The notes: generated by a model not told the origin, from the sequence alone. A stretch of DNA of 64,000 nt from Planctomycetes bacterium syqfu (GCA_020974905.1 CP087563.1:5208001-5272000); one strand, 5' to 3'; positions 27,479 to 36,571 are shown, counted from the stretch's first letter. Made by a program: numbers and translations.

Positions 27479-27516
27479 CTTTTTAAAGAAAACACTGAAA
27501 TTTAAGGGTAAATAAA

Positions 27517-28911
27517 ATGTCATTACTCAGACACACAAAAGGCGGGGAAGTTCATGAGCGTCAGGCTCTGACCGTGAACCCAGCCAAAACCTGTCAGCCT
27601 GTGGGCGCGATGTATGCTGCCCTGGGTATTCATAAATGTCTTCCGCATTCTCACGGTTCACAAGGTTGCTGCTCATATCACCGTTCGACTTTGAGTCGTC
27701 ACTACAAAGAACCGGCGATGGCAGGCACCGGCTCCTTCACCGAAGGTTCATCGGTGTTCGGTGGCCAGGCCAACCTGCTTACCGCCATCGAAAACATGTT
27801 CACGCTTTACAAGCCTGATGTCATTGCTGTGCATACCACCTGCTTGTCGGAAACCATCGGTGACGACATCCCGCAGATCACGGAAAACGCGATTGATAAA
27901 GGCCTGGTTCCCGAAGGCAAGTTTGTTATTCATGCCAACACGCCTTCGTATGTCGGTGCTCATCCGACCGGCTTTGCCAACATGACCAAGGCCATGGTCG
28001 ACTACTTCGCCAAGAGCACCCGTGAAGACAAAGTTGCTCGCCGCGTCAACATCATCCCCGGCTACGTTGAACCGGCGGACATGGCAGAAATCAAGCGTCT
28101 TGCCAAGCTCATGGGCCTGGACCCGATCATGTTCCCCGACACCTCCGGCGTGCTCGATGCGCCGCAGACCGGTGTGCATGAAATGTATCCGGCCGGTGGC
28201 GTGACCATCGACGAACTCATCGCAGCAGGTGATGCGCAACAGACCATCGCATTGGGTCCGGTTTGCTCCGGTCCTGCAGCCAAAGCACTGTACGCCAAGT
28301 GCAAAGTGCCTCAGACCACCATGGGACTGCCCATCGGTCTGGCTGCCACCGACAAGTTCGTCATGGCTATGCGTAGCCTCAACGGCGGCTTCGTTCCCGA
28401 AGAAATCAAGTACGAACGCGGCCGTCTGCTCGACCTGATGACCGATATGCACCAGTACTTCTACGGCAAGTCCGTGGCACTCTGGGGCGATCCCGATCAA
28501 CTGGTCGGCCTCTCCGAACTGCTCATGTCCGTGGACATGCTGCCCAAGTATGTCGTCACCGGCACACCGGGTAAGAAGTTCCTCAAGCGCATGGGCGATG
28601 TCCTGGGCGACAAGGTTCACGAATCCTTCGTCCGTCAAGGTCCCTGTGCTGACATGTACCTCATGCACCAATGGATCAAGAACGAGCCCTGCGATCTGCT
28701 CATGGGTAACACCTATGGCAAGTACATCGCTCGCGACGACGATATCCCCTACGTTCGCCATGGCTTCCCGATCCTCGACCGCGTCGGACATCAGTACTTC
28801 CCGACCGTCGGTTACAAGGGTGCCATCCGCGTCCTCGAACAAATTCTCAACGTGCTCATGGACCGCCAGGACCGTGACTCACCGGAAGAAACCTTCGAAC
28901 TGACGATGTAA
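27517..28911 (+). CDS. nifK: nitrogenase molybdenum-iron protein beta chain NifK
   Basis: The 464-residue subunit is shorter than the Azotobacter type by about 50 N-terminal residues, as expected for cluster III. P-cluster Cys ligands are visible in AKTCQPVGAMYA (near residue 26), GSQGCCSYHRS (near 51) and HTTCLSETIGDD (near 109), with the Ser region NTPSYVGAHPTGF. With NifD it forms the alpha2-beta2 MoFe protein that reduces N2. It follows nifD after a 137-base gap that holds a CCCTA-type fold-back. A very strong terminator at 29027-29080 ends the nifHDK unit. Confidence 0.97.
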   Translation: MSLLRHTKGGEVHERQALTVNPAKTCQPVGAMYAALGIHKCLPHSHGSQGCCSYHRSTLSRHYKEPAMAGTGSFTEGSSVFGGQANLLTAIENMFTLYKPDVIAVHTTCLSETIGDDIPQITENAIDKGLVPEGKFVIHANTPSYVGAHPTGFANMTKAMVDYFAKSTREDKVARRVNIIPGYVEPADMAEIKRLAKLMGLDPIMFPDTSGVLDAPQTGVHEMYPAGGVTIDELIAAGDAQQTIALGPVCSGPAAKALYAKCKVPQTTMGLPIGLAATDKFVMAMRSLNGGFVPEEIKYERGRLLDLMTDMHQYFYGKSVALWGDPDQLVGLSELLMSVDMLPKYVVTGTPGKKFLKRMGDVLGDKVHESFVRQGPCADMYLMHQWIKNEPCDLLMGNTYGKYIARDDDIPYVRHGFPILDRVGHQYFPTVGYKGAIRVLEQILNVLMDRQDRDSPEETFELTM

Positions 28912-29026
28912 CCCCCGGAAGGTTGAAAAGGTGATCGCTAGTTTGCCTTGAATACCTGGGAGATTACGACAAACCAGAACCACTCATCTGCGTCCATGAC
29001 ACACCCACATGATGGACGTGACAACA

Positions 29027-29080
29027 CCGCGGTGTGGCGGGCATGCGTGCCCCTTGCCCGCCACACTCGGTTTTTTTTTA
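29027..29080 (+). terminator. strong rho-independent terminator after nifK
   Basis: GTGTGGCGGGCA pairs with TGCCCGCCACAC, with the stem extended by ACCG/CGGT, followed by nine T. It separates nifHDK from mop-nifENB. A smaller hairpin, CGTCCAT/ATGGACG, lies at 28991-29018. Confidence 0.93.
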
Positions 29081-29115
29081 ACAGTCACCCAAAGGGCACA
29101 CCAGAAAGCATCGCG

Positions 29116-29397
29116 ATGAAAATCAGTGCACAAAACAAATTGATGGGCAAAGTCGTTTCCATCGACAAAGGTGCCGTCAACAGCATCGTCAAAATCGAGC
29201 TTTCAGCCAATCCGGTGATCACCGCGGTGATCACCAACAACGCCGTTGAAGACCTTGAGTTGGTCGAAGGTGGGCAAGCCTGTGCAGTCGTCAAATCATC
29301 CAACGTGATGGTGGGCATCTGCCAGGACGGCAAAGGCAAGGAAAAAGAGTCCGGCGAATGTTGCAGCGGAAGCTGTGGCTGCCAGGGACACAAATAA
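29116..29397 (+). CDS. mop: molbindin-like Mop protein with Cys-rich tail
   Basis: The 93-residue protein is one Mop/TOBE domain (residues 1-70: SAQNKLMGKVVSIDKGAVNSI, then IELSANPVITAVITNNAVEDLEL and CAVVKSSNVMVGI). Such domains bind molybdate as oligomers and buffer it in the cytoplasm. A tail rich in Cys follows (GECCSGSCGCQGHK, five Cys), which is not part of the usual molbindin. It sits between nifK and nifE, as molbindins do in some clostridial nif clusters, and fits a role in supplying Mo for FeMo-cofactor. The start at 29116 is the first Met of the domain; the open frame extends upstream across the terminator and is not used. Confidence 0.88.
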   Translation: MKISAQNKLMGKVVSIDKGAVNSIVKIELSANPVITAVITNNAVEDLELVEGGQACAVVKSSNVMVGICQDGKGKEKESGECCSGSCGCQGHK

Positions 29398-29561
29398 ACC
29401 AGCAATCGAAAGTCTTCACCGACGGCTTTCGTGACGCGAGTGCCCGCTTGAGACCTTGAGTAAAACGCAAAGCATTTTCCGGGAATGCTTCCGGGGGCCG
29501 GGGGGAGCACTCGTATCACCAAACCCGATGGTTTGAAACCACATCCGTACGGTTAAACAAC

Positions 29562-31091
29562 ATGAATGGGCACAACATCATGACAACCGCCATCGAAAAC
29601 AACATCAGACTACTTGAAGCCCGCAAGGCACAAGTGCAGACCAAAGGAAGCGAGCCGTTCAACATCGCCTGCGAAAAGCAGTCGGTTGCCGGCAGCGTTT
29701 CTCAGCGCGCTTGTGTGTTTTGTGGGTCTCGTGTGGTGCTTTACCCAATCTGTGATGCACTGCATGTCATACACGGTCCCATCGGCTGTGCATCGTACAC
29801 ATGGGACATCCGTGGCAGCGTCTCCTCCGGACCGCAGCTTCACCGCATGTCTTTCTCCACGGACCTCCAGGAAAAGGACGTGATCTACGGCGGTGAAAAG
29901 AAGCTAGAAAAAGCACTGCTCGAACTCATCGCACATTACAACCCCAAGGCTGCATTCGTCTACGCGACCTGCATCGTCGGCTTGATCGGTGATGACATGG
30001 ACGCGGTGTGTCGACGCGTCTCTGCCAGGACTGGCATTGATGTGATCCCCGTGCAGTCCGAAGGTTTTGCCGGTTCAAAAAAGGATGGATACTCTGCGGC
30101 TTGCCATGCCTTGGATCAACTCGTGGGAACGGGGGACACCAGTGACATCAAGCCGCTGAGTATCAATATTCTCGGTGATTTCAACATCGGCGGGGAAACC
30201 TGGGTCATCAAAGACTACTACGAAAAAATGGGACTCCAGGTTGTCTCCACCATCACCGGCGACGGCCGCGTCGACGACATTCGTAAAGCCCATGGTGCAT
30301 CACTCAACGTCGTGCAATGTTCTGGCTCCATGAAGGGCCTGGCTCGCATGATGAAGGAAAAGTACGGCACACCGTTCATGCATGTCTCCTACTTCGGCAT
30401 CGAAGATATGAGTCGCGCCCTTTACGAAGTCGCTGACCACTTTGGTGATAAAGACCTGCTTAAGCGAGCACAGGATATGGTCCGCGATGAAGTGATGCGG
30501 ATCATGCCCGAACTTCGCAAGATTCGTCAGGACCTTGAAGGTAAGAAGGCTGCCATCTACACCGGCGGTGCGTTCAAGGCATTCAGTCTGGTGCGATCAC
30601 TGCGGACACTCGGCGTTCAGACCACCATTGCTGGATCACAGACCGGTAACCCCACCGACTACAAACAACTGGCAGAACTCTGCGACGATGGGACCATCAT
30701 TCTTGATGACACCAACCCGCTGGAACTTGCAAAGTTCATCCAGGAAACCGACACCGATCTGCTCATCGGCGGAGTGAAGGAACGCCCCATCGCATACAAG
30801 CTTGGTGTTGCGTTCTGTGATCACAACCATGAACGCAAGGATTGCCTGGCTGGTTTTGAAGGCATGCTCAACTTCGCCCGCGAAGTGCACGGTTCGCTGT
30901 GTAGCCCGGTCTGGAAGTTCTCGCCTTTCCGACAGAAACACAAGGAAGCCGTTGGAAGTTCTCAAACAACTGAGAAACCCAAGGCGACCTATATCCCAAC
31001 CAACGTGATCAAGCCCGGTGAAACTTCCGGGGGCGGGGGCGAATCAAAGTTTGCAACATTAACCATTGGCGCGACGGAGGTGGCAAAGTGA
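29562..31091 (+). CDS. nifE: FeMo-cofactor scaffold NifE
   Basis: The 509-residue protein is a NifD paralogue with conserved Cys in RACVFCGSRVVLYP, GPIGCASYTWDIRGS and YATCIVGLIGDD, which bind the [4Fe-4S] cluster of NifEN. It lacks the cofactor-binding His environment of NifD. The central segment NILGDFNIGGETWVIKDYYEKMGLQVVST and the C-terminal FEGMLNFAREVHGSLCSPVWKF are typical of NifE. About 45 C-terminal residues, rich in Thr, Pro and Gly, are an extra tail. NifEN is the platform on which NifB-co becomes FeMo-cofactor with NifH. The start may be the ATG at 29562 or 29580. Its stop overlaps the nifN start (GTGA). Confidence 0.96.
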   Translation: MNGHNIMTTAIENNIRLLEARKAQVQTKGSEPFNIACEKQSVAGSVSQRACVFCGSRVVLYPICDALHVIHGPIGCASYTWDIRGSVSSGPQLHRMSFSTDLQEKDVIYGGEKKLEKALLELIAHYNPKAAFVYATCIVGLIGDDMDAVCRRVSARTGIDVIPVQSEGFAGSKKDGYSAACHALDQLVGTGDTSDIKPLSINILGDFNIGGETWVIKDYYEKMGLQVVSTITGDGRVDDIRKAHGASLNVVQCSGSMKGLARMMKEKYGTPFMHVSYFGIEDMSRALYEVADHFGDKDLLKRAQDMVRDEVMRIMPELRKIRQDLEGKKAAIYTGGAFKAFSLVRSLRTLGVQTTIAGSQTGNPTDYKQLAELCDDGTIILDDTNPLELAKFIQETDTDLLIGGVKERPIAYKLGVAFCDHNHERKDCLAGFEGMLNFAREVHGSLCSPVWKFSPFRQKHKEAVGSSQTTEKPKATYIPTNVIKPGETSGGGGESKFATLTIGATEVAK

Positions 31092-32458
31092 TTGTTCCAG
31101 AACCTGCAAAATCCGACCACTTCACCGCAACGCGCAATGCCTGCAAGATGTGCACGCCCTTGGGAGCCTGTCTGGCGTTCTCCGGCGTTGAAGGGTGCGT
31201 GCCGTTCCTTCATGGCTCCCAGGGGTGTGCCACGTACATCCGGCGCTACCTGATTTCGCACTTCCGTGAACCGATGGACATCGCGTCCTCGAACTTCGGT
31301 GAACACGCTGCAATCTTCGGCGGCCAGACCAACCTTGAAATGGGTTTGGCCAACGTGATCCGCAGCTATGAACCGGCCGTGATCGGTATCGCAACAACCT
31401 GCTTGTCGGAGACCATTGGCGATGACATGCCGATGTTCCTGCATCAATTTACGAGTAAGTATGCTGACCCGACCCCGCTGCCGCATTTGGTGCATGCATC
31501 AACGCCCAGCTATTCGGGTTCACACTTTGACGGTTACATGGAAGCAGTATTCGCACTTGCCAAGACACTGGCAAAAAAGGGCCAAACGCAAGCCAATCTC
31601 GTCAACATGATTCCCGGCGTGGTTTCGCCTGCTGACATCCGTCATCTCAAGGACATCCTTTCGGACTTCGGACTCGATTATGTCATGCTGCCTGATTACT
31701 CCGAACGCATGGATGGCGTGAGTTGGGATTCGTATCAGCGCATCCCCGAAGGCGGTACCACCGTTACTCAGCTCAACTCAATGGGCGCCGCAGCAGGCAG
31801 CATTGAGTTTGCCACCACGCATCACAAGTCCCAAACCGCTGGCGAATATCTCGCTTCGGAGTTCGGGGTTGAAAACCATCGCATGGATCTGCCCATCGGT
31901 ATCGGTGCGACGGACAAGTTCTTCGACGCCCTTGAAAAACTCTCCGGCAAGACGACTCCTCGCCGTCACCAGATGGATCGCGGACGCCTCGTTGACAGCT
32001 ATGTCGATGGACACAAGTACTGCTTCGGCAAGCGTGCGATTCTCTACGGTGAAGAAGATTTCGTCATCGCTTTGGCAAGTTTCCTCTCAGAAATCGGCAT
32101 CGTCCCGGTGATGATTGCCTCCGGTGGCAAGAGTGGCAAGCTGCTTGCTAACATCGAACGTGTCCTGCCTGATCCTTCGGTTGCCACCGTTATGGATGGT
32201 GTGGACTTTGAAGAAATCACCGATGCGGCGATGGACATGCATGCTGATCTGATCATCGGCAATTCCAAGGGGTTTAAACTTTCACAAAAACTCGATGTGC
32301 CACTTGTGCGTGTGGGTCTGCCGATCCACGACCGCATGGGCGCATCCCGCATCGTTCACCTGGGATACCAGGGCACGCAGTATCTCTACGACCTGATCGT
32401 CAACACGCTCCTGGACGTGAAACAGCGCACCAGTGAAGTTGGCTACACCTATATTTGA
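31088..32458 (+). CDS. nifN: FeMo-cofactor scaffold NifN
   Basis: The 456-residue protein is a NifK paralogue. ACKMCTPLGACLAFSGVEGC, LHGSQGCATYIRRY and TTCLSETIGDDMP give the conserved Cys landmarks; the NifK Ser region appears as ASTPSYSGSHFDGYMEAV. It partners NifE. The start is GTG at 31088, overlapping the nifE stop, so the two are translationally coupled. The 16-base gap to nifB contains the GAGGAG ribosome-binding site of nifB. nifE, nifN and nifB are therefore one operon. Confidence 0.96.
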   Translation: MIVPEPAKSDHFTATRNACKMCTPLGACLAFSGVEGCVPFLHGSQGCATYIRRYLISHFREPMDIASSNFGEHAAIFGGQTNLEMGLANVIRSYEPAVIGIATTCLSETIGDDMPMFLHQFTSKYADPTPLPHLVHASTPSYSGSHFDGYMEAVFALAKTLAKKGQTQANLVNMIPGVVSPADIRHLKDILSDFGLDYVMLPDYSERMDGVSWDSYQRIPEGGTTVTQLNSMGAAAGSIEFATTHHKSQTAGEYLASEFGVENHRMDLPIGIGATDKFFDALEKLSGKTTPRRHQMDRGRLVDSYVDGHKYCFGKRAILYGEEDFVIALASFLSEIGIVPVMIASGGKSGKLLANIERVLPDPSVATVMDGVDFEEITDAAMDMHADLIIGNSKGFKLSQKLDVPLVRVGLPIHDRMGASRIVHLGYQGTQYLYDLIVNTLLDVKQRTSEVGYTYI

Positions 32459-32474
32459 GTGAGGAGCGTTTACC

Positions 32475-33773
32475 ATGGCAATTGACTGTTCAAAGCACCC
32501 CTGTTTCGATGCCGACGCCAAGCACAAGTACGGCCGCGTGCATCTGCCCGTCGCCCCCAAGTGCAATCTCGGTTGTAATTTCTGCAACCGCAAATTCGAC
32601 TGCATGAATGAGTCACGCCCCGGTGTGACCAGCACCATCCTGGCTCCGCAGCAGGCGTTGAGTTATCTCAAAAAAGTGGTCGATATCGTGGACACACCCA
32701 TCAGCGTGGTCGGTATTGCAGGCCCTGGTGACCCGTTTGCCAACGGCAAGGAAACCATGGAAACCCTGCGTCTGATCCGCAAGGATTTTCCTGAGATGAT
32801 TCTCTGCGTTTCCTCCAACGGCCTGGGGATCGGCCCGTACATTGAAGAACTCGCCGAGTTGGAAACCAGTCACGTCACCATCACGTGTAACGCAGTTGAT
32901 CCGACGATTGGTGAAAAGATTTATCGCTTCGCCCGTCCGGACAAGATGGTTTACCGCGGTCTTGCTGCTGCCCAGATTCTGCTTTCGCGTCAGCTTGATG
33001 CGATCCGTCAGCTTCACGAACATGGTGTGACCGTCAAGGTCAACAGCATTGTGATGCCCGGCATTAACGATCACCACATCGAAGAAATCTCCAAGACGGT
33101 GCAAGCCTTGGGTGCCGATGTGCACAACTGCATGGCATTGATTCCCGTTGAAGGCACGCCGTTCCATGAACTGGATGAACCTTCCGCGGAGTTGATGGAA
33201 GCCGTCCGTGCGAAGTCCGGTCAGTACTTGCCTCAGATGAAGCATTGCTCGCGCTGTCGTGCCGATGCCGTGGGCATGCTCGGTGAGGATAACAGTGAGT
33301 TGATCAACCAGGCGTTACGTGAGTCGGCCAATGCACCGATTGCACAAGATGCTGAGAATCGTCCCTACATTGCAGTCACTTCGTATGAAGGTGTGCTGGT
33401 CAATCAGCATCTTGGCGAATCCGAACAACTCTGGGTCTTCGGCCCGGATGGTCACTGTGGTTACAAGTCCATCGAAACCCGCCCGACGCCGGTTCCCGGT
33501 GGTGGTGAAAATCGTTGGGATGAGTTGGCAAAACGTTTGACGGACTGCCAGGCGATCATCTGTTCATCCGCTGGACAGAATCCCAAGGTTGCTTTAGCCA
33601 AGCATGGCATTCGTGTGCTTGTTGCTGAAGGACTCATTGAGGAAGCACTTGATGCGGTCTACAAGGGACAGAAACCGCGTATGCCTTCCCGCGTCACCAA
33701 GAATGGTTCTGGCTGTGACGACGACGGCGTCGGATGCGGCGGTTGCACCGGGACAGGCACGGGCTGCGGTTAA
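32475..33773 (+). CDS. nifB: NifB: radical SAM FeMo-cofactor core synthase with fused NifX-like domain
   Basis: The 432-residue protein has the radical SAM motif CNLGCNFC (C-x3-C-x2-C, residues about 30-37) with VAPKCNLGCNFCNRKFDC, then a TIM-barrel with GIAGPGDPFANG and the HCSRCRADAVGMLGED segment that binds accessory Fe-S clusters. From about residue 290 a NifX/dinitrogenase-cofactor-binding domain follows (YIAVTSYEGVLVNQHLGES, LWVFGP). NifB makes NifB-co, the 8Fe-9S-C core. The C-terminus GCDDDGVGCGGCTGTGTGCG is Gly/Cys-rich, a tail not typical of NifB and similar in style to the tail on Mop. Fusion with the NifX domain may explain the lack of a separate nifX here. Confidence 0.96.
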   Translation: MAIDCSKHPCFDADAKHKYGRVHLPVAPKCNLGCNFCNRKFDCMNESRPGVTSTILAPQQALSYLKKVVDIVDTPISVVGIAGPGDPFANGKETMETLRLIRKDFPEMILCVSSNGLGIGPYIEELAELETSHVTITCNAVDPTIGEKIYRFARPDKMVYRGLAAAQILLSRQLDAIRQLHEHGVTVKVNSIVMPGINDHHIEEISKTVQALGADVHNCMALIPVEGTPFHELDEPSAELMEAVRAKSGQYLPQMKHCSRCRADAVGMLGEDNSELINQALRESANAPIAQDAENRPYIAVTSYEGVLVNQHLGESEQLWVFGPDGHCGYKSIETRPTPVPGGGENRWDELAKRLTDCQAIICSSAGQNPKVALAKHGIRVLVAEGLIEEALDAVYKGQKPRMPSRVTKNGSGCDDDGVGCGGCTGTGTGCG

Positions 33774-33891
33774 ACACAAACACAATCGCTGCGACACAGC
33801 GTGAACAATACTTTTATGGCGATGAACCTTGTCAATCATCGCGCGATTGAAACAGAGTTTTTTTCAATTACACAACACAAGGATATACGTT

Positions 33892-34194
33892 ATGGAAACC
33901 TGCAAATATCACATCATGATCTGCAACAGCTACCGCACCCAGGGCGAACCCAAGGGCGTCTGCAACAAGAAGGGTGCTGCTGATTTGCCGCAGTACATTG
34001 AAAACGAAGTCATCGACCGTGAGCTTGATGCGATGGTCTCAACGACCAGTTGCTTTAAGCGTTGCGACAAAGGCCCGCTGATGGTGGTTTACCCCAACGG
34101 CTGGTGGTACCCGCAAGTCGACGAAGAGAAGATCGATGAAATTCTCGACGCACTGGAAGATGACTCTCCCTGCGAAGCCTTGCTCGCTGAGTAA
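33892..34194 (+). CDS. thioredoxin-like [2Fe-2S] ferredoxin of the nif island
   Basis: The 100-residue protein has Cys at positions 11 and 24 (METCKYHIMIC...GVCNKK) and a C-x3-C pair in TTSCFKRCDKGPLMVVYPNGWWY. This spacing matches the clostridial-type thioredoxin-fold [2Fe-2S] ferredoxin, which in Clostridium pasteurianum lies in the nif region and binds the MoFe protein. It may donate electrons to nitrogenase or its assembly. The ATG at 33892 follows AAGGATATACGTT. The gap to nifV is filled by repeats. Confidence 0.9.
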   Translation: METCKYHIMICNSYRTQGEPKGVCNKKGAADLPQYIENEVIDRELDAMVSTTSCFKRCDKGPLMVVYPNGWWYPQVDEEKIDEILDALEDDSPCEALLAE

Positions 34195-34205
34195 CAAGTT
34201 TTTTG

Positions 34206-34281
34206 ACCACGGGGAACACGGGGCTGGATAACCAACTCGATCTTCATGTGCCTGCATTGTGATCTCTGTGTTCTCCGTGGT
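34206..34281. repeat. fold-back of phased CCACGGAGAACAC repeats after the ferredoxin gene
   Basis: CCACGGGGAACACGGGG faces CTCTGTGTTCTCCGTGG, and seven T follow. It is a repeat element that may also act as a terminator for the ferredoxin transcript. Confidence 0.75.
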
Positions 34282-34295
34282 TTTTTTGTTTGTCG

Positions 34296-34547
34296 AGGGA
34301 CTAGCGACTAGGGACTAGATTTTTGAAACAAGCACAGAGCAGTTTGCGTCATTAATCGCCATACAGAAGTCTGATTCGTCATTCCCGCGAAGGCGGGAAT
34401 CCAGTGGCATGCAGTAGAAAAGTTGCAGATTCCACTGGACTCCCGCCTTCGCGGGAGTGACGGAAATAGGCGATTTTTTATACAAGTTGCTCTAATTGAA
34501 ACTTCTGGCTTTACTCCTAATCCCTAATCACTAATCCCCTATCCCTG
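34296..34547. repeat. fold-back of phased CCCTAGT-type repeats (family E copy 2) enclosing a family B element
   Basis: Left arm AGGGACTAGCGACTAGGGACTAG; right arm rich in CCCTAAT/CCCTATCCCTG, roughly its reverse complement. The family B paired hairpin at 34378-34463 lies inside. Together with the element at 34206 it fills the 372-base gap between the ferredoxin gene and nifV, and no gene is visible there. Confidence 0.7.
34378..34463. repeat. paired-hairpin repeat, family B copy 2
   Basis: ATTCCCGC/GCGGGAAT and ACTCCCGC/GCGGGAGT hairpins, closely matching copy 1 at 15752-15836 in length and order. Confidence 0.9.
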
Positions 34548-34566
34548 TTTTTCTTGGATCAAAGTC

Positions 34567-35736
34567 ATGTGTCAGGACAACCTCAACTGCTGGATCGTGG
34601 ATACGACGTTGCGCGATGGGGAGCAGGCTCCGGGGGTTGCTTTCTCGCCAGAGCAGAAAATTGCCATCGCCACTGCGTTGGCAGCAGTCGGTGTCGATGA
34701 AATCGAAGTCGGCACGCCTGCAATGGGACCGGCTGAACGTCAGACCATTGCTCAAATCGTCGACCTGAATCTACCCGTCCGTCTCACCGCCTGGTGTCGC
34801 GCCCGCAAACAGGATTTGCAATGGGCTTTATCCACCGGGGTCAAAGCAGTCCACCTGTCGTTGCCCGTTTCACAGATTCATCTCCGCGCGATCGGCAAAG
34901 ACATGACATGGGTTTATGACCAGATGCATGAACTGGTTCCCTGGGCTTTGTCCCGTTTTGACTATGTCTCCGTTGGCGCACAGGATGCTTCTCGCGCTGA
35001 CATCCGTGAACTGCGTCACTTCGTTGCAGAAGTCCGGACGGTTGGCGCACATCGCGTGCGCATTGCTGACACCGTGGGTGTCTGGCATCCGATGGCAGCC
35101 TACGAAGCTTGCTACGATTGTGTCGATGCAGCACGTGACATGACCGTCGGTGTTCACATGCATAACGATCTTGGCATGGCGCTGGCAAACAGTGTCATGG
35201 CGTTGGAAGCCGGTGTTACCAGTGTCGACACCACCGTGCTGGGACTTGGTGAACGTGCAGGGAACGTTGCCCTTGAGCAGTTGATCATGAGTCTTCAACT
35301 GCGTCGTGATACCAAGAGTTCGCCGCATCACCTGGACCAACTACCGGGTATCTGCAAGCTGGTTTCACAAGCCAGTGGTCGGCCGATTCCTGTCAATCAA
35401 CCTGTTGTTGGGGAGAGTGTTTTCAGTCATGAGTCAGGGATTCACGTGCATGCGATGCTCCGCGACACCACGGCCTACGAACCGTTTGAACCGAGCATGC
35501 TTGGCCTCAGTCGCCAGTATGTCATCGGCAAGCATTCGGGGACCGCTGCACTGAAGCACGTGCTTTCAAGCTGTAAACGCGAGGCATTGGATGAGACGCA
35601 ATTGGCCGAGTTGCTGACGCTTGTTCGTGAAGCAGCGTCGGAATTGAATCGGGGGTTAACGAGTTTTGAAGTTTGTGACTTGTATGACCGATTCGTGCCT
35701 CACGTGCGGCATGTCGTAGAATTGATAGGATCATGA
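34567..35736 (+). CDS. nifV: homocitrate synthase NifV
   Basis: The 389-residue protein opens with VDTTLRDGEQAPGVAFSP, the metal-binding and catalytic start of the DRE-TIM metallolyases. It continues with VGVHMHNDLGMALANS (His-x-His metal ligands) and SHESGIHVHAMLRD. NifV condenses acetyl-CoA with 2-oxoglutarate to give homocitrate, the organic ligand of FeMo-cofactor. Length and location in the island favour NifV over isopropylmalate synthase. It overlaps modA by ATGA (35733-35736), so cofactor ligand synthesis and molybdate uptake are translationally linked. Confidence 0.95.
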   Translation: MCQDNLNCWIVDTTLRDGEQAPGVAFSPEQKIAIATALAAVGVDEIEVGTPAMGPAERQTIAQIVDLNLPVRLTAWCRARKQDLQWALSTGVKAVHLSLPVSQIHLRAIGKDMTWVYDQMHELVPWALSRFDYVSVGAQDASRADIRELRHFVAEVRTVGAHRVRIADTVGVWHPMAAYEACYDCVDAARDMTVGVHMHNDLGMALANSVMALEAGVTSVDTTVLGLGERAGNVALEQLIMSLQLRRDTKSSPHHLDQLPGICKLVSQASGRPIPVNQPVVGESVFSHESGIHVHAMLRDTTAYEPFEPSMLGLSRQYVIGKHSGTAALKHVLSSCKREALDETQLAELLTLVREAASELNRGLTSFEVCDLYDRFVPHVRHVVELIGS

Positions 35737-36515
35737 AACCCTTTTTGTTCTTACTCATTGCTTTGTTCGCCCTGAGCCTGACACTGACAGGATGTGATCA
35801 ATCCAACGCTTCAGCCCCGCAGCAGGCTCAACGACAGTTGACGATTTTCGCTGCAGCGAGCACCACCAATGTCATTGAACAGTTGGCATTGATGTACCAG
35901 CAGCAGACCGGCGTGAAGGTGATGACCAGTTTTGCTTCATCAAGCACGTTGGCCCGTCAGATCGAGCAGGGTGCCAAGGCCGATTTGTATCTCTCAGCCA
36001 ATACCAAGTGGATGGACTACCTGCAGGATCGGAATCTCATCGCGCCCAAGACGCGTGTGGATTTGCTGGCCAACCGCATCGTCCTTGTTGCCCCGACATC
36101 AGCATCGCTTAAGTCTTGGCAGAGTCTTGAACCGCTTGATAACTTCACGGATAAGTTGGCGATGGGCGATCCGGATTACGTACCTGCGGGAATGTATGGC
36201 AAAACGTCCTTAACGAATCTGGGATTCTGGGATAAGATTGCATCACAGGTCGTCCCTGCCAAGGATGTCCGCGGTGCGTTATTGCTGGTAGAAACCGGCC
36301 AGGCATCGTTAGGCCTGGTGTATGCAACGGACGCTGCAGCGAGCAGGAAGGTCAGCGTGGTTTACGCGTTACCGCAAAGTTCGCATCAGCCGGTCCGTTA
36401 CCCGCTGGCTTTGAGGGATGGGACGTCCAATGAAGCTGCCGCCTTTGCGGTGTATTTACAGTCGGATGAAGCACGCAGTGTTTTTGAGCGTGCCGGTTTT
36501 GAGGTGATCAGGTAA
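35733..36515 (+). CDS. modA: molybdate-binding lipoprotein ModA
   Basis: The 260-residue protein has a lipoprotein signal (MKPFLFLLIALFALSLTLTGC, with LTGC as lipobox) and the ModA pattern LTIFAAASTTNVIEQLALMY, SFASSSTLARQIEQGAKADLYLSA and PAGMYGKTSLTNLGFWDKI. It captures molybdate (or tungstate) outside the cytoplasmic membrane for the ModBC permease. Mature domain size is normal. It starts inside the nifV stop codon, and modB follows after 56 bases. Confidence 0.95.
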   Translation: MKPFLFLLIALFALSLTLTGCDQSNASAPQQAQRQLTIFAAASTTNVIEQLALMYQQQTGVKVMTSFASSSTLARQIEQGAKADLYLSANTKWMDYLQDRNLIAPKTRVDLLANRIVLVAPTSASLKSWQSLEPLDNFTDKLAMGDPDYVPAGMYGKTSLTNLGFWDKIASQVVPAKDVRGALLLVETGQASLGLVYATDAAASRKVSVVYALPQSSHQPVRYPLALRDGTSNEAAAFAVYLQSDEARSVFERAGFEVIR

Positions 36516-36571
36516 ACCAGACAACCAGATCGATTTGATCCGGTTCGCGATGACAGAAAAGAACAACCGCC

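Noticed and set aside
27748-28842. Long open frame of 364 codons on the minus strand inside nifK
   Set aside because: It mirrors the codon periodicity of nifK, has no ribosome-binding site and no recognisable domain. Similar long antisense frames over asd (50600-51730), nifH (24725-25606) and the second sulfatase (47929-48867) were dropped for the same reason.
29484-29512. GG-N10-GC spacing in the G-rich stretch before nifE
   Set aside because: It arises from a run of G and has no TTGC box; low complexity explains it.
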